From: Pelagisphaera sp964404745
Lineage (GTDB): Bacteria > Verrucomicrobiota > Verrucomicrobiia > Opitutales > Opitutaceae
NCBI GenBank assembly: GCA_964404745.1
Contig: CAYOLG010000004.1
Span: 97,734-161,733 of the forward strand
Reading direction: 5' to 3'
Length of the DNA: 64,000 nt
Position numbers and translations under genes: made by a program. Positions 43,322 through 52,514 of the stretch are shown here, piece after piece. The notes beneath the pieces are model-generated. The model did not search any database. It was not told the DNA's origin and saw nothing but the letters and a program-made list of their open reading frames with translations. Position 1 is the stretch's first letter, and the number at the start of each line of letters is the position of its first letter.

Positions 43322-44062
43322 TCAACCATTACTGGCCTGACCGTAGTAGGCGCTCGAGCCGTGCTTCCTCAAGTAATGCTTGTCGAGCTGGGCCTGCGAC
43401 AGTGGCGCCGCATCGGGATTCAAAGCCAGCGTCTTTATAGCCATCTCAGCTATGACTTCCAAGGCGTAGGCCGTTTCTACCGCTTTTTTCCCAGAGAAAC
43501 CCCAAACGAAAGGGGCATGCCCGTGAAACAGGGCGCCGTTGATCTCGTTTTCGTCCAAATCTTCGAAAAGCTCCACGATGACGTTGGCAGTCTCCCATTC
43601 ATAATGCCGCCTAATCTCTTCTTTTGAAATCGGCCTGGTTACAGGAACTTCCCCGTAAAAATAGTCGGCATGCGTTGTCCCGAAACAGGGAATCGCCATT
43701 CCGGCCTGGGCAAAGGCTGTAGCATTTCGCGAATGGGTATGCGCCACCGACTTTATGTCACTAAACGCTTGATACAGTTTCAGGTGCGTAGGCGAGTCGG
43801 AAGACGGTCGCAATGAACCTTCGATCTTGGCCGCCTCTAGATCCAGATTGCTCTCATCGTCCGGAGTAGAGTCCAGTCTCAGCACGACAATATCTTCCGG
43901 CTTTAAGACATCATAACCCACGCCACTCGGCTTAATCGCCATCGCTTCACGGTCTCGATCCACAATGGATACGTTCCCGAACGTCAGGTCGACAATCCCC
44001 AGTTTTGGCAATTCCCTGTTAGCTTCGTAGCACTCTTCTTTCAACGACGCGTATATGCTCAT
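43322..44062 (-). CDS. araD: L-ribulose-5-phosphate 4-epimerase
   Basis: A 246-residue class II aldolase-fold epimerase that converts L-ribulose-5-phosphate to D-xylulose-5-phosphate. The zinc ligands are seen in VAHTHSRN (H108, H110) and in HGHAPFVWG (H180), with the FGNVS and KPSGVGYD substrate segments. The araB gene lies 25 bp upstream on the same strand; araA is not in the window. The pair suggests L-arabinose or L-ribulose use. Confidence 0.9.
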   Translation of the reverse strand: MSIYASLKEECYEANRELPKLGIVDLTFGNVSIVDRDREAMAIKPSGVGYDVLKPEDIVVLRLDSTPDDESNLDLEAAKIEGSLRPSSDSPTHLKLYQAFSDIKSVAHTHSRNATAFAQAGMAIPCFGTTHADYFYGEVPVTRPISKEEIRRHYEWETANVIVELFEDLDENEINGALFHGHAPFVWGFSGKKAVETAYALEVIAEMAIKTLALNPDAAPLSQAQLDKHYLRKHGSSAYYGQASNG

Positions 44063-44087
44063 GAAATGATAATTTAGATGACAACGG

Positions 44088-45773
44088 TTAGGAATTTGTC
44101 GCTCGCGCTCCCTCCTTGATGGAAAAAAGATTTTTCATGACGCCTCCCAGGCTCTCTTCAGACACCCCGCCAAATGCGTCATGCAATTGCTTGTACAGCT
44201 GGAAAAGCTTGTCGTAAACCGCTTGAGACGCCGGATTCGGTTTGTAACTGACATCCTTCAATCGAGTCATCTTGGCTTGGGCCGTTTCAAAATCATCATA
44301 GCCCCCAATTTCGGAACCGGCCAGAACGGCCGCTGAAACCGCCGAGCCCAGGGCGCAAGTTTGCGAGCTGCCGGAAACGAGCATTTCCCGTCCCGTAATA
44401 TCGGCGTAGATTTGCATCAGCATGGGATTCTTCTCCGCTATACCGCCCGCGCAAACAACCCGCCTAACCGGCACTCCATACTCCTCGATTCGCTCGAGGA
44501 TCATTCTAGCGCCAAATGCAGTTGCCTCGATAAGCGTACGATAGATCTCCGCTTGCGTAGTGTGAAGGGTTTGACCGAGCAGAAGTCCGCTCAACAAGGG
44601 ATCCACCAACACAGTCCGATTGCCGTTATTCCAATCTAGAGCCAAAAGGCCCGATTCGCCAGGAGCCAAATTATCGGCTTCTGTCGTCAAAGAAGCATGA
44701 GTATCCGGATCGCCCTTACAAACCGATTTGACAAACCATGCAAATATGTCGCCCACGGCGGACTGTCCGGCTTCGATGCCATAATAACCTGGAAGAATAG
44801 CCCCTTTGACAATGCCGCAAATACCGGGAATGTCGGCGACTTCCTTATCGGCTCGCACCACCCCGCAATCGCAAGTCGAAGTGCCTATCACCTTGACCAG
44901 CGTTCCCTCGTCAACCCCGGCTCCAATCGCTCCGTAGTGAACGTCAAACTCGCCTATGGCAATCGCGATTCCTTCCGGCAGCCCCAAACGATCAGCCCAC
45001 TCTGGACAAAGTTCCCCCGCTTTCTCGCTAGCGTCATAGGCTATCTCATACAGGCGATCCCTGAGATCCGCCAATTTCGGGTCCAGCATCGCAAGAAATT
45101 CCTTGTCTGGCAATCCGCCCCAATCATCCGCATAGAATGCCTTGTGGCCCGCTGCGCAAATCCCTCGCTTGACCGCTTTCGGATCGGTAACTCCGGCCAG
45201 AACAGAGGGAATCCAATCGCAGAGCTCCACCCAACTGTTGGCAGAGGCAAACACTTCTGAATCGACCTTTAAGCAATGCCAAATCTTCGACCAGAACCAC
45301 TCGGAAGAGTAAGTGTTGCCGCATTTCGCCAAAAAATGGGGGCGATGCTTCCGGCCCAAATCCGTAATTCTCGCAGCTTCTTCCACGCTGGTATGGTCTT
45401 TCCACAACCAGCATTCAGCAGCTAGCCGTCCTTGGAATTTCGGTTGCATCGCTAAGGCCTGATTCGTCGAATCTACTGGGATCGGGCTCGATCCGGTCGA
45501 ATCCACCCCGATGCCAATTACCTTGTCCGGAGCAAATTGATGATCCGATTGACCAGCTTCGGCAATGGCATGCCTTGTAGCCGACTCCAAACCAGCAATA
45601 TAGTCGCCGGGGTGTTGCCGGGCTAGATTGTGATCGCTAGGATCCAGCAAGATCCCTGATTTTCCTGAAGGGTATTCGAAAACCGAGGAGCCCACCTCCA
45701 TTCCATCCGAACATCGAACGACGATGCTCCGAACTGAATTCGTACCGTAGTCTATTCCAATCGTGTAAGCCAT
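44088..45773 (-). CDS. araB: Ribulokinase
   Basis: A 561-residue FGGY-family kinase that phosphorylates L-ribulose to L-ribulose-5-phosphate, feeding araD. The N-terminal GIDYGTNSVRSIVV is the sugar-kinase phosphate-1 motif, GIGVDSTGSSPIPVD is the ribulokinase-type segment, and RRVVCAGGIAEKNPMLMQIYADITGRE the C-terminal adenosine motif. Length is normal (E. coli 566). It is the first gene of an araB-araD operon, 168 bp from lpxA. Confidence 0.92.
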   Translation of the reverse strand: MAYTIGIDYGTNSVRSIVVRCSDGMEVGSSVFEYPSGKSGILLDPSDHNLARQHPGDYIAGLESATRHAIAEAGQSDHQFAPDKVIGIGVDSTGSSPIPVDSTNQALAMQPKFQGRLAAECWLWKDHTSVEEAARITDLGRKHRPHFLAKCGNTYSSEWFWSKIWHCLKVDSEVFASANSWVELCDWIPSVLAGVTDPKAVKRGICAAGHKAFYADDWGGLPDKEFLAMLDPKLADLRDRLYEIAYDASEKAGELCPEWADRLGLPEGIAIAIGEFDVHYGAIGAGVDEGTLVKVIGTSTCDCGVVRADKEVADIPGICGIVKGAILPGYYGIEAGQSAVGDIFAWFVKSVCKGDPDTHASLTTEADNLAPGESGLLALDWNNGNRTVLVDPLLSGLLLGQTLHTTQAEIYRTLIEATAFGARMILERIEEYGVPVRRVVCAGGIAEKNPMLMQIYADITGREMLVSGSSQTCALGSAVSAAVLAGSEIGGYDDFETAQAKMTRLKDVSYKPNPASQAVYDKLFQLYKQLHDAFGGVSEESLGGVMKNLFSIKEGARATNS

Positions 45774-45941
45774 GGGCAGTTTACTTAGATAAAACGGCCG
45801 TTCTAGGTCTCTACCCGACCAAAGTAAAAGCCTTTATCAGCGCAAAAGCGACGTTCGCTGGAGCAATTGTAATTTCCCGGCTATTCAATATAGGAAACGC
45901 GCCATTCAATTTGCCTATACCCGACGATCCGAGACGGAAAT

Positions 45942-46730
45942 TTACGAGCCACCCGCCAGACCGCGCTCGGATGCTTCTGCAAATTCAATGAAGATTTTTG
46001 CCTCTTCTGAATCGGCAATGTCGCTTTCCCTGATAGCAGCCATAGCCTGCTGCCGATTGAGACCTTCTCGATAGAAAGTTCGAAACAAGCGTTTCACGAT
46101 GCTGATTTGCTCGGAATCGAAGCCATTTCGCTCAAGCCCCACTTTATTAAACATCCGAATCTTTGCCGGATGCCCATCGCCCAGCATAAAAGGCGGGATA
46201 TCCTGCTCTACTTTAGCGCAACCTCCAATAAAAGAATAGCGACCGATATGGCAAAATTGGTGGATCGCAGTACCCCCTCCACCAACACCCACGTAATCCT
46301 CGACGACAACGTGCCCCGCGAAGGTGGCCCCGTTGCTGGCAATCAGGTGGTTTCCGATGCGACAGCAGTGCCCGACATGACAATACGCCAAAAACAGATT
46401 GTCATTCCCGATCTCCGTATACTCGCCTTCGTTGGTGGCCGCGTTTATAGATACATACTCTCGGATCACGTTTCGATCGCCTATTCGCGTTCCCGGAGCC
46501 CCCCCTTGAAACTTCAAATCCTGGGTTTTCATCCCCACGCTCGCGAAAGGATAAATTTCACAGGATTCGCCGATCTCCGTATTTCCCCAAATGCTAGCCT
46601 GATGCCAGATCTTCGTGTGGTCGCCGATTTTCACTTCCGGACCGACTACGGAGTAAGCTCCAACCTGGACGCCCTCGCCGAGCTCCGCTCGGGGATCGAT
46701 TATAGCTGTGGGATGCGCTTCAACCGCCAT
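45942..46730 (-). CDS. lpxA: UDP-N-acetylglucosamine acyltransferase
   Basis: LpxA adds a 3-hydroxyacyl chain from acyl-ACP to UDP-GlcNAc, the first step of lipid A synthesis in the cytosol. The 262 residues carry a hexapeptide left-handed beta-helix (repeating I/V-x-x-x-x starting IIDPRAELGEGV, LAYCHVGHCCRIGNHLI with the catalytic-type His) and a C-terminal helical domain (LKRLFRTFYREGLNRQQA). It follows the fused lpxC-fabZ gene by 24 bp, the usual order in Verrucomicrobia and Bacteroidetes. Confidence 0.95.
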   Translation of the reverse strand: MAVEAHPTAIIDPRAELGEGVQVGAYSVVGPEVKIGDHTKIWHQASIWGNTEIGESCEIYPFASVGMKTQDLKFQGGAPGTRIGDRNVIREYVSINAATNEGEYTEIGNDNLFLAYCHVGHCCRIGNHLIASNGATFAGHVVVEDYVGVGGGGTAIHQFCHIGRYSFIGGCAKVEQDIPPFMLGDGHPAKIRMFNKVGLERNGFDSEQISIVKRLFRTFYREGLNRQQAMAAIRESDIADSEEAKIFIEFAEASERGLAGGS

Positions 46731-46754
46731 AGTGAATTGATTGTATCCAGTTAA

Positions 46755-48089
46755 TCAGACATCCGCTTCTTTGTCGACCAGCATGAATTTCAGTTCTCCA
46801 GACGAAGCCACTTTGTCTCCAACTGAACAGGTCGCTTCGGCTGTGCCGATCTTCCCCCGCATAATTTTGGTTAGCTTGACATCTATTTTGAGTTGGTCGC
46901 CGGGAATGACTTTATTGCGAAATTTGACCTTGTCGATACTCATGAAAACAGCCGTCATCCCCTCGTTTTTGGTCACCCGAAGCATCAGGATACCCGCTGC
47001 TTGCGCCATGGCTTCGATTTGCAGCACCCCTGGCATGATTGGCTGACCTGGATAGTGGCCTTGAAAATACTCTTCGTTGATCGTGCAATTCTTTATGGCT
47101 GTGAGTTCATTGTCGCCTCGAAACTCGATCACCCGATCCACCATAAGCATCGGGTAGCGGTGGGGAAGCGTTTCGATCACTCGCCGGATATCCAGTTCCG
47201 TTTCCGTTTCGACGACAATCTTTCGGCTTTCGCTCGCTTTCTTAGCATGCCCTTTTTCGAGCTCATCCATGCGCTCATGAAGCTTTTTCGTCAGCTGGGA
47301 ATTAAGGGCATGCCCTGGGCGAACAGCTATAATGTGAGCCTTCAATGGCTTGCCCAGCAGGAAGATATCCCCTACGACATCCAATATCTTGTGACGCACG
47401 AGCTCATCCTCGAAACGCAAGGGCTCCTTGGATAAGATTTTATCTCCCTTAAGAACGATCGCGTTTTCCAAACTTCCGCCCTTGATCTTGCCGAGCTTTA
47501 TGAGCTCCTCAATATCTTCGAACACAGTGAAGGTCCGAGCAGCTGCAATTTGCGCGGAAAAGACTTCCGGGTCAATATCGAGTGACAGGTGCTGAGTATG
47601 TATTCCTCGATCGTCCGAGGATGTACACGTAACTTTAAATCCATCGTAGGGAAGCGCGATTAGCGAAGAATTTCCCTGGGAAACGGAAATTGGCTTATCG
47701 AGAGAAAACACCTCGCGCTCCGCCTCTTGCTCCACGGGCTCGCCCTCGAGAATCATATTCACATAGGCTCGAGCCGAACCGTCCATTATGGGAGGCTCGT
47801 TGGCATCCATCTCGATCACCACATTATCGATTCCCATCCCATGCAAGGCCGCCATCACATGCTCCACCGTGTGAACCTGAGAATGGCCTGTCTTCAAGGT
47901 GGTGTTGCGAACGAGGTCGCCCACTTGGGAAATGTGGGGCTTAAATTCCGGCTTCTCGTGCAAGTCTACACGCCGAATGACGACCCCATGGTTCTCTGGA
48001 GCGGGCTTAAGGGTGAGTCGAGAGTTATTTCCGGTATGCAGGGCAGGACCATTGATGGAAACTTCTCTCAGGATGGAGCGCTGCTTCAT
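46755..48089 (-). CDS. Bifunctional LpxC deacetylase / FabZ dehydratase
   Basis: A 444-residue fusion. Residues 1 to about 295 are UDP-3-O-acyl-GlcNAc deacetylase (LpxC), the committed zinc-dependent step of lipid A synthesis, with HTVEHVMAAL (His77) and a DVVGDIFLLGKPLKAHIIA segment. From about 308 is (3R)-hydroxyacyl-ACP dehydratase (FabZ) with LPHRYPMLMVDRV and the active segment HYPGQPIMPGVLQIEAMAQAAG. This fusion is characteristic of Bacteroidetes, Chlorobi and Verrucomicrobia. lpxA follows; efp is divergent, 129 bp away. Confidence 0.95.
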   Translation of the reverse strand: MKQRSILREVSINGPALHTGNNSRLTLKPAPENHGVVIRRVDLHEKPEFKPHISQVGDLVRNTTLKTGHSQVHTVEHVMAALHGMGIDNVVIEMDANEPPIMDGSARAYVNMILEGEPVEQEAEREVFSLDKPISVSQGNSSLIALPYDGFKVTCTSSDDRGIHTQHLSLDIDPEVFSAQIAAARTFTVFEDIEELIKLGKIKGGSLENAIVLKGDKILSKEPLRFEDELVRHKILDVVGDIFLLGKPLKAHIIAVRPGHALNSQLTKKLHERMDELEKGHAKKASESRKIVVETETELDIRRVIETLPHRYPMLMVDRVIEFRGDNELTAIKNCTINEEYFQGHYPGQPIMPGVLQIEAMAQAAGILMLRVTKNEGMTAVFMSIDKVKFRNKVIPGDQLKIDVKLTKIMRGKIGTAEATCSVGDKVASSGELKFMLVDKEADV

Positions 48090-48218
48090 GGGGATGGCTT
48101 AGTGGCGCCTATCCTCGCAAATGACAAGCATGGAGATTCCTGGGCCAGAGCGATGAACCCTCTTGTTGACAGCAAACCGATTAGCGTCTACTCCCCATTT
48201 TTTAAATCTACTCAATCC

Positions 48219-48776
48219 ATGCCAAGTGCTTTAGACCTCCGAAAGGGTAACGTCATCAATTACAACGGGAATCCCTGTCTGATTCTGGAGTCCCATCACC
48301 GAACTCCCGGCAAAGGACAGCCAGTCGTGCAAACAAAGATGCGCAATCTGTCTACGGGCCGATCAGCAGACGTGCGGTTCCAGTCGACCGAGAAGGTCGA
48401 ATTGCTGATGACTGAGCGTAAAAACCTCGAGTTCAGCTACGAAGATCGCGGAGTGTATAATTTCATGGATCTAGAGACTTACGAGACCATTGAGCTCCAA
48501 CCCGACATTCTTGAAGACGCCGTCGATTTCATGGTTCCCAACACCGAGTACGAAATTCTATTCGTCGATGGCAAACCTGTGCAGCTAATCCTCCCTTCAA
48601 CGGTAGAGCTCAAAGTTATCGAGTCGCCCGAAGGCATTCGGGGCGACACTGCCAGTAATGTCCAAAAACCCGCTAAGCTGGAAACGAACCTGACCATACA
48701 AGTTCCTCTCTTCATCAAAGAAGGGGAGGTTATAAAGGTAAATACGAGCGACAAAAGCTATTCCGGCAGGAGCTAA
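48219..48776 (+). CDS. efp: Elongation factor P
   Basis: EF-P relieves ribosome stalling at polyproline stretches. The 185-residue protein shows the three beta-barrel domains, starting with SALDLRKGNVINYNGNPCLI. K32 in HRTPGKGQPVV is at the modified-lysine position. The long upstream open frame to 47727 is antisense to lpxC; the ATG at 48219 gives normal length. A clear terminator follows 36 bp after the stop. Confidence 0.95.
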   Translation: MPSALDLRKGNVINYNGNPCLILESHHRTPGKGQPVVQTKMRNLSTGRSADVRFQSTEKVELLMTERKNLEFSYEDRGVYNFMDLETYETIELQPDILEDAVDFMVPNTEYEILFVDGKPVQLILPSTVELKVIESPEGIRGDTASNVQKPAKLETNLTIQVPLFIKEGEVIKVNTSDKSYSGRS

Positions 48777-48811
48777 ATCAGCGGCGATTAGCGAGAACAC
48801 CGGCATTGTTG

Positions 48812-48840
48812 ACGCCTCCAATATTTGGAGGCGTTTTCTT
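48812..48840 (+). terminator. Rho-independent terminator of efp
   Basis: ACGCCTCCA and TGGAGGCGT form a 9-bp GC-rich stem with an ATATT loop, followed by TTTTCTT. It ends 50 bp before the minus-strand thymidine phosphorylase gene. Confidence 0.85.
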
Positions 48841-48890
48841 ATTGGCCCTATGCGTCCGATAGAACCTTTGAGAACTACGGAATCAATCTT

Positions 48891-50231
48891 CTACGCAACG
48901 CGCTCAACGATAAGCGGTGGCGGTGTCGGCCGTTTAGGCGCAAGACGGTAAGCCGCCTTGAAATATTCGAGGGCTTGCTCGAGTTTGGCCTCATCATTAT
49001 AGTGAATCATCATAAGCGGCTCGCCCTGCTTGACTTGAGTACCCACTTTTTTGATCTCCGAAACGCCAACTGCGTAATCGATATTGCCTTTCTCATCGGC
49101 CCCTGCTCCTAGCAAGTGAACCCCTTTGGCAATCTGCGAGGCGTTGATGGTATGAACGTATCCACGCTTTGGAGCCGGCAACTTTCGGATGTGTTTAGCT
49201 ACCGGAAATTTCTCCGGATCGTCGATGTAGCTCGTATCTCCGCCTTGAGCAGCAATGATTTCCTTGAGCTTCTCCAAAGCCGTTCCGTCTTCGATGTGAC
49301 GCAGCACGGTTTGCTTGGCTGAAAGCGTCGAACCGGCCACCCCTGCCAAGCGGACTATCTCCATACCCAGCTTCAAAACGAGTTCTTTCAAATCTTCGGG
49401 ACCTTCGCCCTTGAGCAAATCAATGGCCTCCTTGAGTTCTAGCGACGTGCCAACCGTATCGCCCAACGGCTGGTTCATATCCGTCACCAAAGCCACGCAG
49501 CGACGCTTCATGGAACGACCCACCCGCGTCATCGATCGAGCCAATTGCTTCGCCTGTTCGAGGTCGCGAATAAAGGAACCGTTACCCCATTTAACGTCGA
49601 TCACCAGTCCTTCCGCCCCTTCCGCGAGTTTCTTGGAAAGGACGCTGCCAGTAATCAGCGGCAAGCTCGGAATCGTCGCCGTTTTCTTACGCAATTCGTA
49701 AAGTTTCGCATCCGCGGGCGCGAGCTCCTCGCCCTGCCGCACCATGGCGCCCCCAACTTTTTCCAATTGCTCGATGAATGCATCGATCTCCATAACCGGA
49801 TTGAACCCCGGAACCGCACTGAGCTTGTCCAATGCGCTGACGGCGAAATCTTGATCTACACTACCCATCATTGGCAGCACAATTCCGCTAGCCACCGCCA
49901 GAGGCACGAGCACGAGCGATGTTTTATCCCCCACGCCACCTGTTGAGTACTTGTCGATCTTAGGTTTGGCAATGTGCGAAAGATCGATCACTTCCCCCGA
50001 AAGCATCATTTCCTCTGTAAGAATGGCCGTTTCCTGAGCTGACATACCCTGGAAAAATATCGCCATCGCAAGGGCGGCCATCTGGAAATCCGGCATTTCC
50101 CCATCTAAAATGGAGTCAATTATGTACCTGATTTCCTCCTTAGAGAACTCTTGCCCATCTCGCTTCTTCTCGATGAGATAGGCATAGCTCGGTTTAATGA
50201 ATCTGCGTGTGCTTAAGGTTTTTCTAACCAT
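48891..50231 (-). CDS. Thymidine/pyrimidine-nucleoside phosphorylase family protein, variant active-site loop
   Basis: This family splits thymidine with phosphate into thymine and 2-deoxyribose-1-phosphate. Conserved here are KYSTGGVGDKTS (phosphate loop), LAPADAKLYELRKKTATIPS (base-site Arg), PLITGSVLSKKLAEG (Ser and Lys) and the C-terminal domain (GYVHTINASQIAKG). The glycine-rich loop that normally reads SGRGLGHTGGT before LDKL aligns without gap to GSVDQDFAVSA, so the family His is Phe and the Gly residues are gone. The catalytic competence of the gene is therefore doubtful. I favour the Met at 50231 over the ATG at 50291 (20 codons upstream), since the family starts near there. Confidence 0.8.
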   Translation of the reverse strand: MVRKTLSTRRFIKPSYAYLIEKKRDGQEFSKEEIRYIIDSILDGEMPDFQMAALAMAIFFQGMSAQETAILTEEMMLSGEVIDLSHIAKPKIDKYSTGGVGDKTSLVLVPLAVASGIVLPMMGSVDQDFAVSALDKLSAVPGFNPVMEIDAFIEQLEKVGGAMVRQGEELAPADAKLYELRKKTATIPSLPLITGSVLSKKLAEGAEGLVIDVKWGNGSFIRDLEQAKQLARSMTRVGRSMKRRCVALVTDMNQPLGDTVGTSLELKEAIDLLKGEGPEDLKELVLKLGMEIVRLAGVAGSTLSAKQTVLRHIEDGTALEKLKEIIAAQGGDTSYIDDPEKFPVAKHIRKLPAPKRGYVHTINASQIAKGVHLLGAGADEKGNIDYAVGVSEIKKVGTQVKQGEPLMMIHYNDEAKLEQALEYFKAAYRLAPKRPTPPPLIVERVA

Positions 50232-50585
50232 TAGAGGATTGCTAAAACGTGCGTTGCTAAAAACAGGACACTGAACGACATCAGCTTGCATGAGAATAGC
50301 TCAGGCACTCCAAGTTCGTTCAGCACGATTTCAAAGCTAGCGGAAACGGTGTTAAAACGATTTTCGTGGATGCGTTTCGCCTGAGCGACCACCAATTTTG
50401 AAGGCGCTATTATGCCACACGTGTCAAGACCCCTGATGCAAGCGATTTAACAGGGTTAACCCTTACGTTTTGAGCCATTATTTGCTCAACCATCTTTCCC
50501 GGCAAGTTTTGATCTAGATTATCGATCATCGAACAGACAATGCGCTTGCTCAGCAACCGAGTCGCTCTTTTATTCCGCCTTCTCT
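50232..50585. other. Divergent intergenic region upstream of thymidine phosphorylase and argS
   Basis: This 354-bp region separates two divergent genes and must carry both promoters. One perfect 12-bp palindrome, AGGGTTAACCCT, lies at 50453-50464. I see no other recognisable gene or motif. Confidence 0.5.
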
Positions 50586-52343
50586 ATGCAAGACTGGTTC
50601 GACGTCGCGAAGAAACTCGAAGTTCACGCTCTGGAGGCAGCGAAAAGGGCTAAGCTGGATACCGACGTTTTTACGCCCGATGTTAATCCAGCGGATCCAA
50701 GATTTGGTGACGCTCAAATCAACGGAGCCCTCCCCTACGCGAAACGCCTGAAAACGAATCCCAGAGAGATTGCTCAGCTACTCGTCTCTCACATTGAGGA
50801 AGACTCGGAAATAGCGAAGGTGGCCGAACTCAGCATCGCCGGACCGGGATTCATTAACCTCCGATTCAAAAGCGCGTTCTTCCTCAAGTGGCTTCAAGCC
50901 TTTTCCACGGAAGAGGATTTTCGGGCTTCCGCATCGCGGATTTACGCTGGCGAGCGGGTTATCGTCGACTACGGCTCGCCTAATACAGCCAAGCAAATGC
51001 ACGTAGGCCATATCCGCTCGATCGTGATCGGAGAAGCTATTTGCCGACTTCTCGAGTTTTGCGGGGCTTCGGTCACGCGTGACAATCACATCGGCGACTG
51101 GGGGACGCCTTACGGAAAGCTGTTCTACGCTTACAAACGGCACTTGGACCCATCCGCTCTAAAAGACGATCCCTTGGGCGAGCTGGAAAGACTCTACAAA
51201 CTTGGAAGCCAATTAGCCAACGACGACGAAGCCGTCCTGGAAGAATGCCGGGAAGAGCTGGTTAAGCTCCAATCGGGCGACCCGGACGCGATTGCTCTTT
51301 GGGAAAGGGTTAACGAATTAAGCATCGATGGGCTAAAAGAGATCTACGATTTACTCGATGTACACTACGATACCTACTTGGGAGAGAGCTTCTACCGGGA
51401 TCAGGTCGAGCGGGTCTACCAGGAATTAGAGGAAACAGGGCTAGCCGGGGAAAGCGAGGGGGCCCTCGTCGTATTCCACCCAGAACATAAGCGCTACGCG
51501 AAACAGCCCTTTATCATACGCAAATCGGACGGAGCCAGCAACTATGCTACCACCGATTTGGCCACCATGCTCTACCGGCAGGAGAGTCTCGAGGCTACCC
51601 GAATCGTAATCGTAACGGACGATCGCCAAAAAGACCACTTCGAGCAACTGGACCTAACCACAAAAAAGTGGTTCGACCGAACCCAGCGATCCCGACCTGA
51701 TTTTCGGCATGTAATGTTCGGAAAAATCATGGGCGATGATGGCAAGCCTATCAAATCCAGATCTGGCGATCCCATTCGCCTCAAGGACCTAGTCTACGAA
51801 TCGATCGATCGCGCCTATGCCATCGTAAGGGAGAAGAATCCTGATATGGCCGAAGATGAATTACGGCAAATCGCCACGACCGTGGGCGTTAGCGCCATCA
51901 AGTACGCGGATCTCTCCCCAAATCGGACAAGCAACTACGTTTTTTCGTGGGAAAAGCTGCTTTCTTTCGAAGGCAATACGGCTCCCTATCTGCTCTACGC
52001 GGCCGCCCGCATAAAAAGCATCTTCCGGAAAGCAGGAGCCTCGGCAGAGATTGACGAATCCGCGGCTACACCCTTCGAAACTGACGAAGAAATGGCTCTG
52101 GCCCGAAAAATCATGGAAATAGTGGGAGTCCTCCAGTCGACGATCGAAACGCTGCGGCCCCACATTCTTTGCACCTACTTGTACGAGCTAGCCGGCGCTT
52201 TTAGCGCGTTTTACAATGCCAACAAAGTGATCGTCAACGATACAGGGACAAAAACGCGGCGGCTCATCCTCTGCAAACGGTCGCTGTTGGTATTGAAAAT
52301 CGGCTTGTCCTTGCTGGGCATCAAAACGCTGGAACGCATGTGA
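50586..52343 (+). CDS. argS: Arginyl-tRNA synthetase
   Basis: This class I synthetase charges tRNA-Arg. The 585 residues have the N-terminal Add1 domain, the HIGH-like motif (AKQMHVGHIRS), the GKPIKSRSGD KMSKS-equivalent, and a DALR anticodon-binding domain at the C-terminus (PYLLYAAARIKSIFRKAG, CKRSLLVLKIGLSLLGIKTLERM). Length is normal. I found no upstream operon partner; it is divergent from the phosphorylase gene. Confidence 0.96.
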   Translation: MQDWFDVAKKLEVHALEAAKRAKLDTDVFTPDVNPADPRFGDAQINGALPYAKRLKTNPREIAQLLVSHIEEDSEIAKVAELSIAGPGFINLRFKSAFFLKWLQAFSTEEDFRASASRIYAGERVIVDYGSPNTAKQMHVGHIRSIVIGEAICRLLEFCGASVTRDNHIGDWGTPYGKLFYAYKRHLDPSALKDDPLGELERLYKLGSQLANDDEAVLEECREELVKLQSGDPDAIALWERVNELSIDGLKEIYDLLDVHYDTYLGESFYRDQVERVYQELEETGLAGESEGALVVFHPEHKRYAKQPFIIRKSDGASNYATTDLATMLYRQESLEATRIVIVTDDRQKDHFEQLDLTTKKWFDRTQRSRPDFRHVMFGKIMGDDGKPIKSRSGDPIRLKDLVYESIDRAYAIVREKNPDMAEDELRQIATTVGVSAIKYADLSPNRTSNYVFSWEKLLSFEGNTAPYLLYAAARIKSIFRKAGASAEIDESAATPFETDEEMALARKIMEIVGVLQSTIETLRPHILCTYLYELAGAFSAFYNANKVIVNDTGTKTRRLILCKRSLLVLKIGLSLLGIKTLERM

Positions 52344-52514
52344 TGCCCTTCGCGAAAAGAATATAAATTCCAGTCTGAGTAGAGCCTTGGCTTTATCTAA
52401 AAATGCCCCTTTTCAGTAGCCAAAACGGTCCTACCCAATCTGCAGCCCATAATACGTTCCCACAACTTGACTTTTCGCTCAAGTAGCAAGACTCCTTACC
52501 CGAAAATCGTACTG

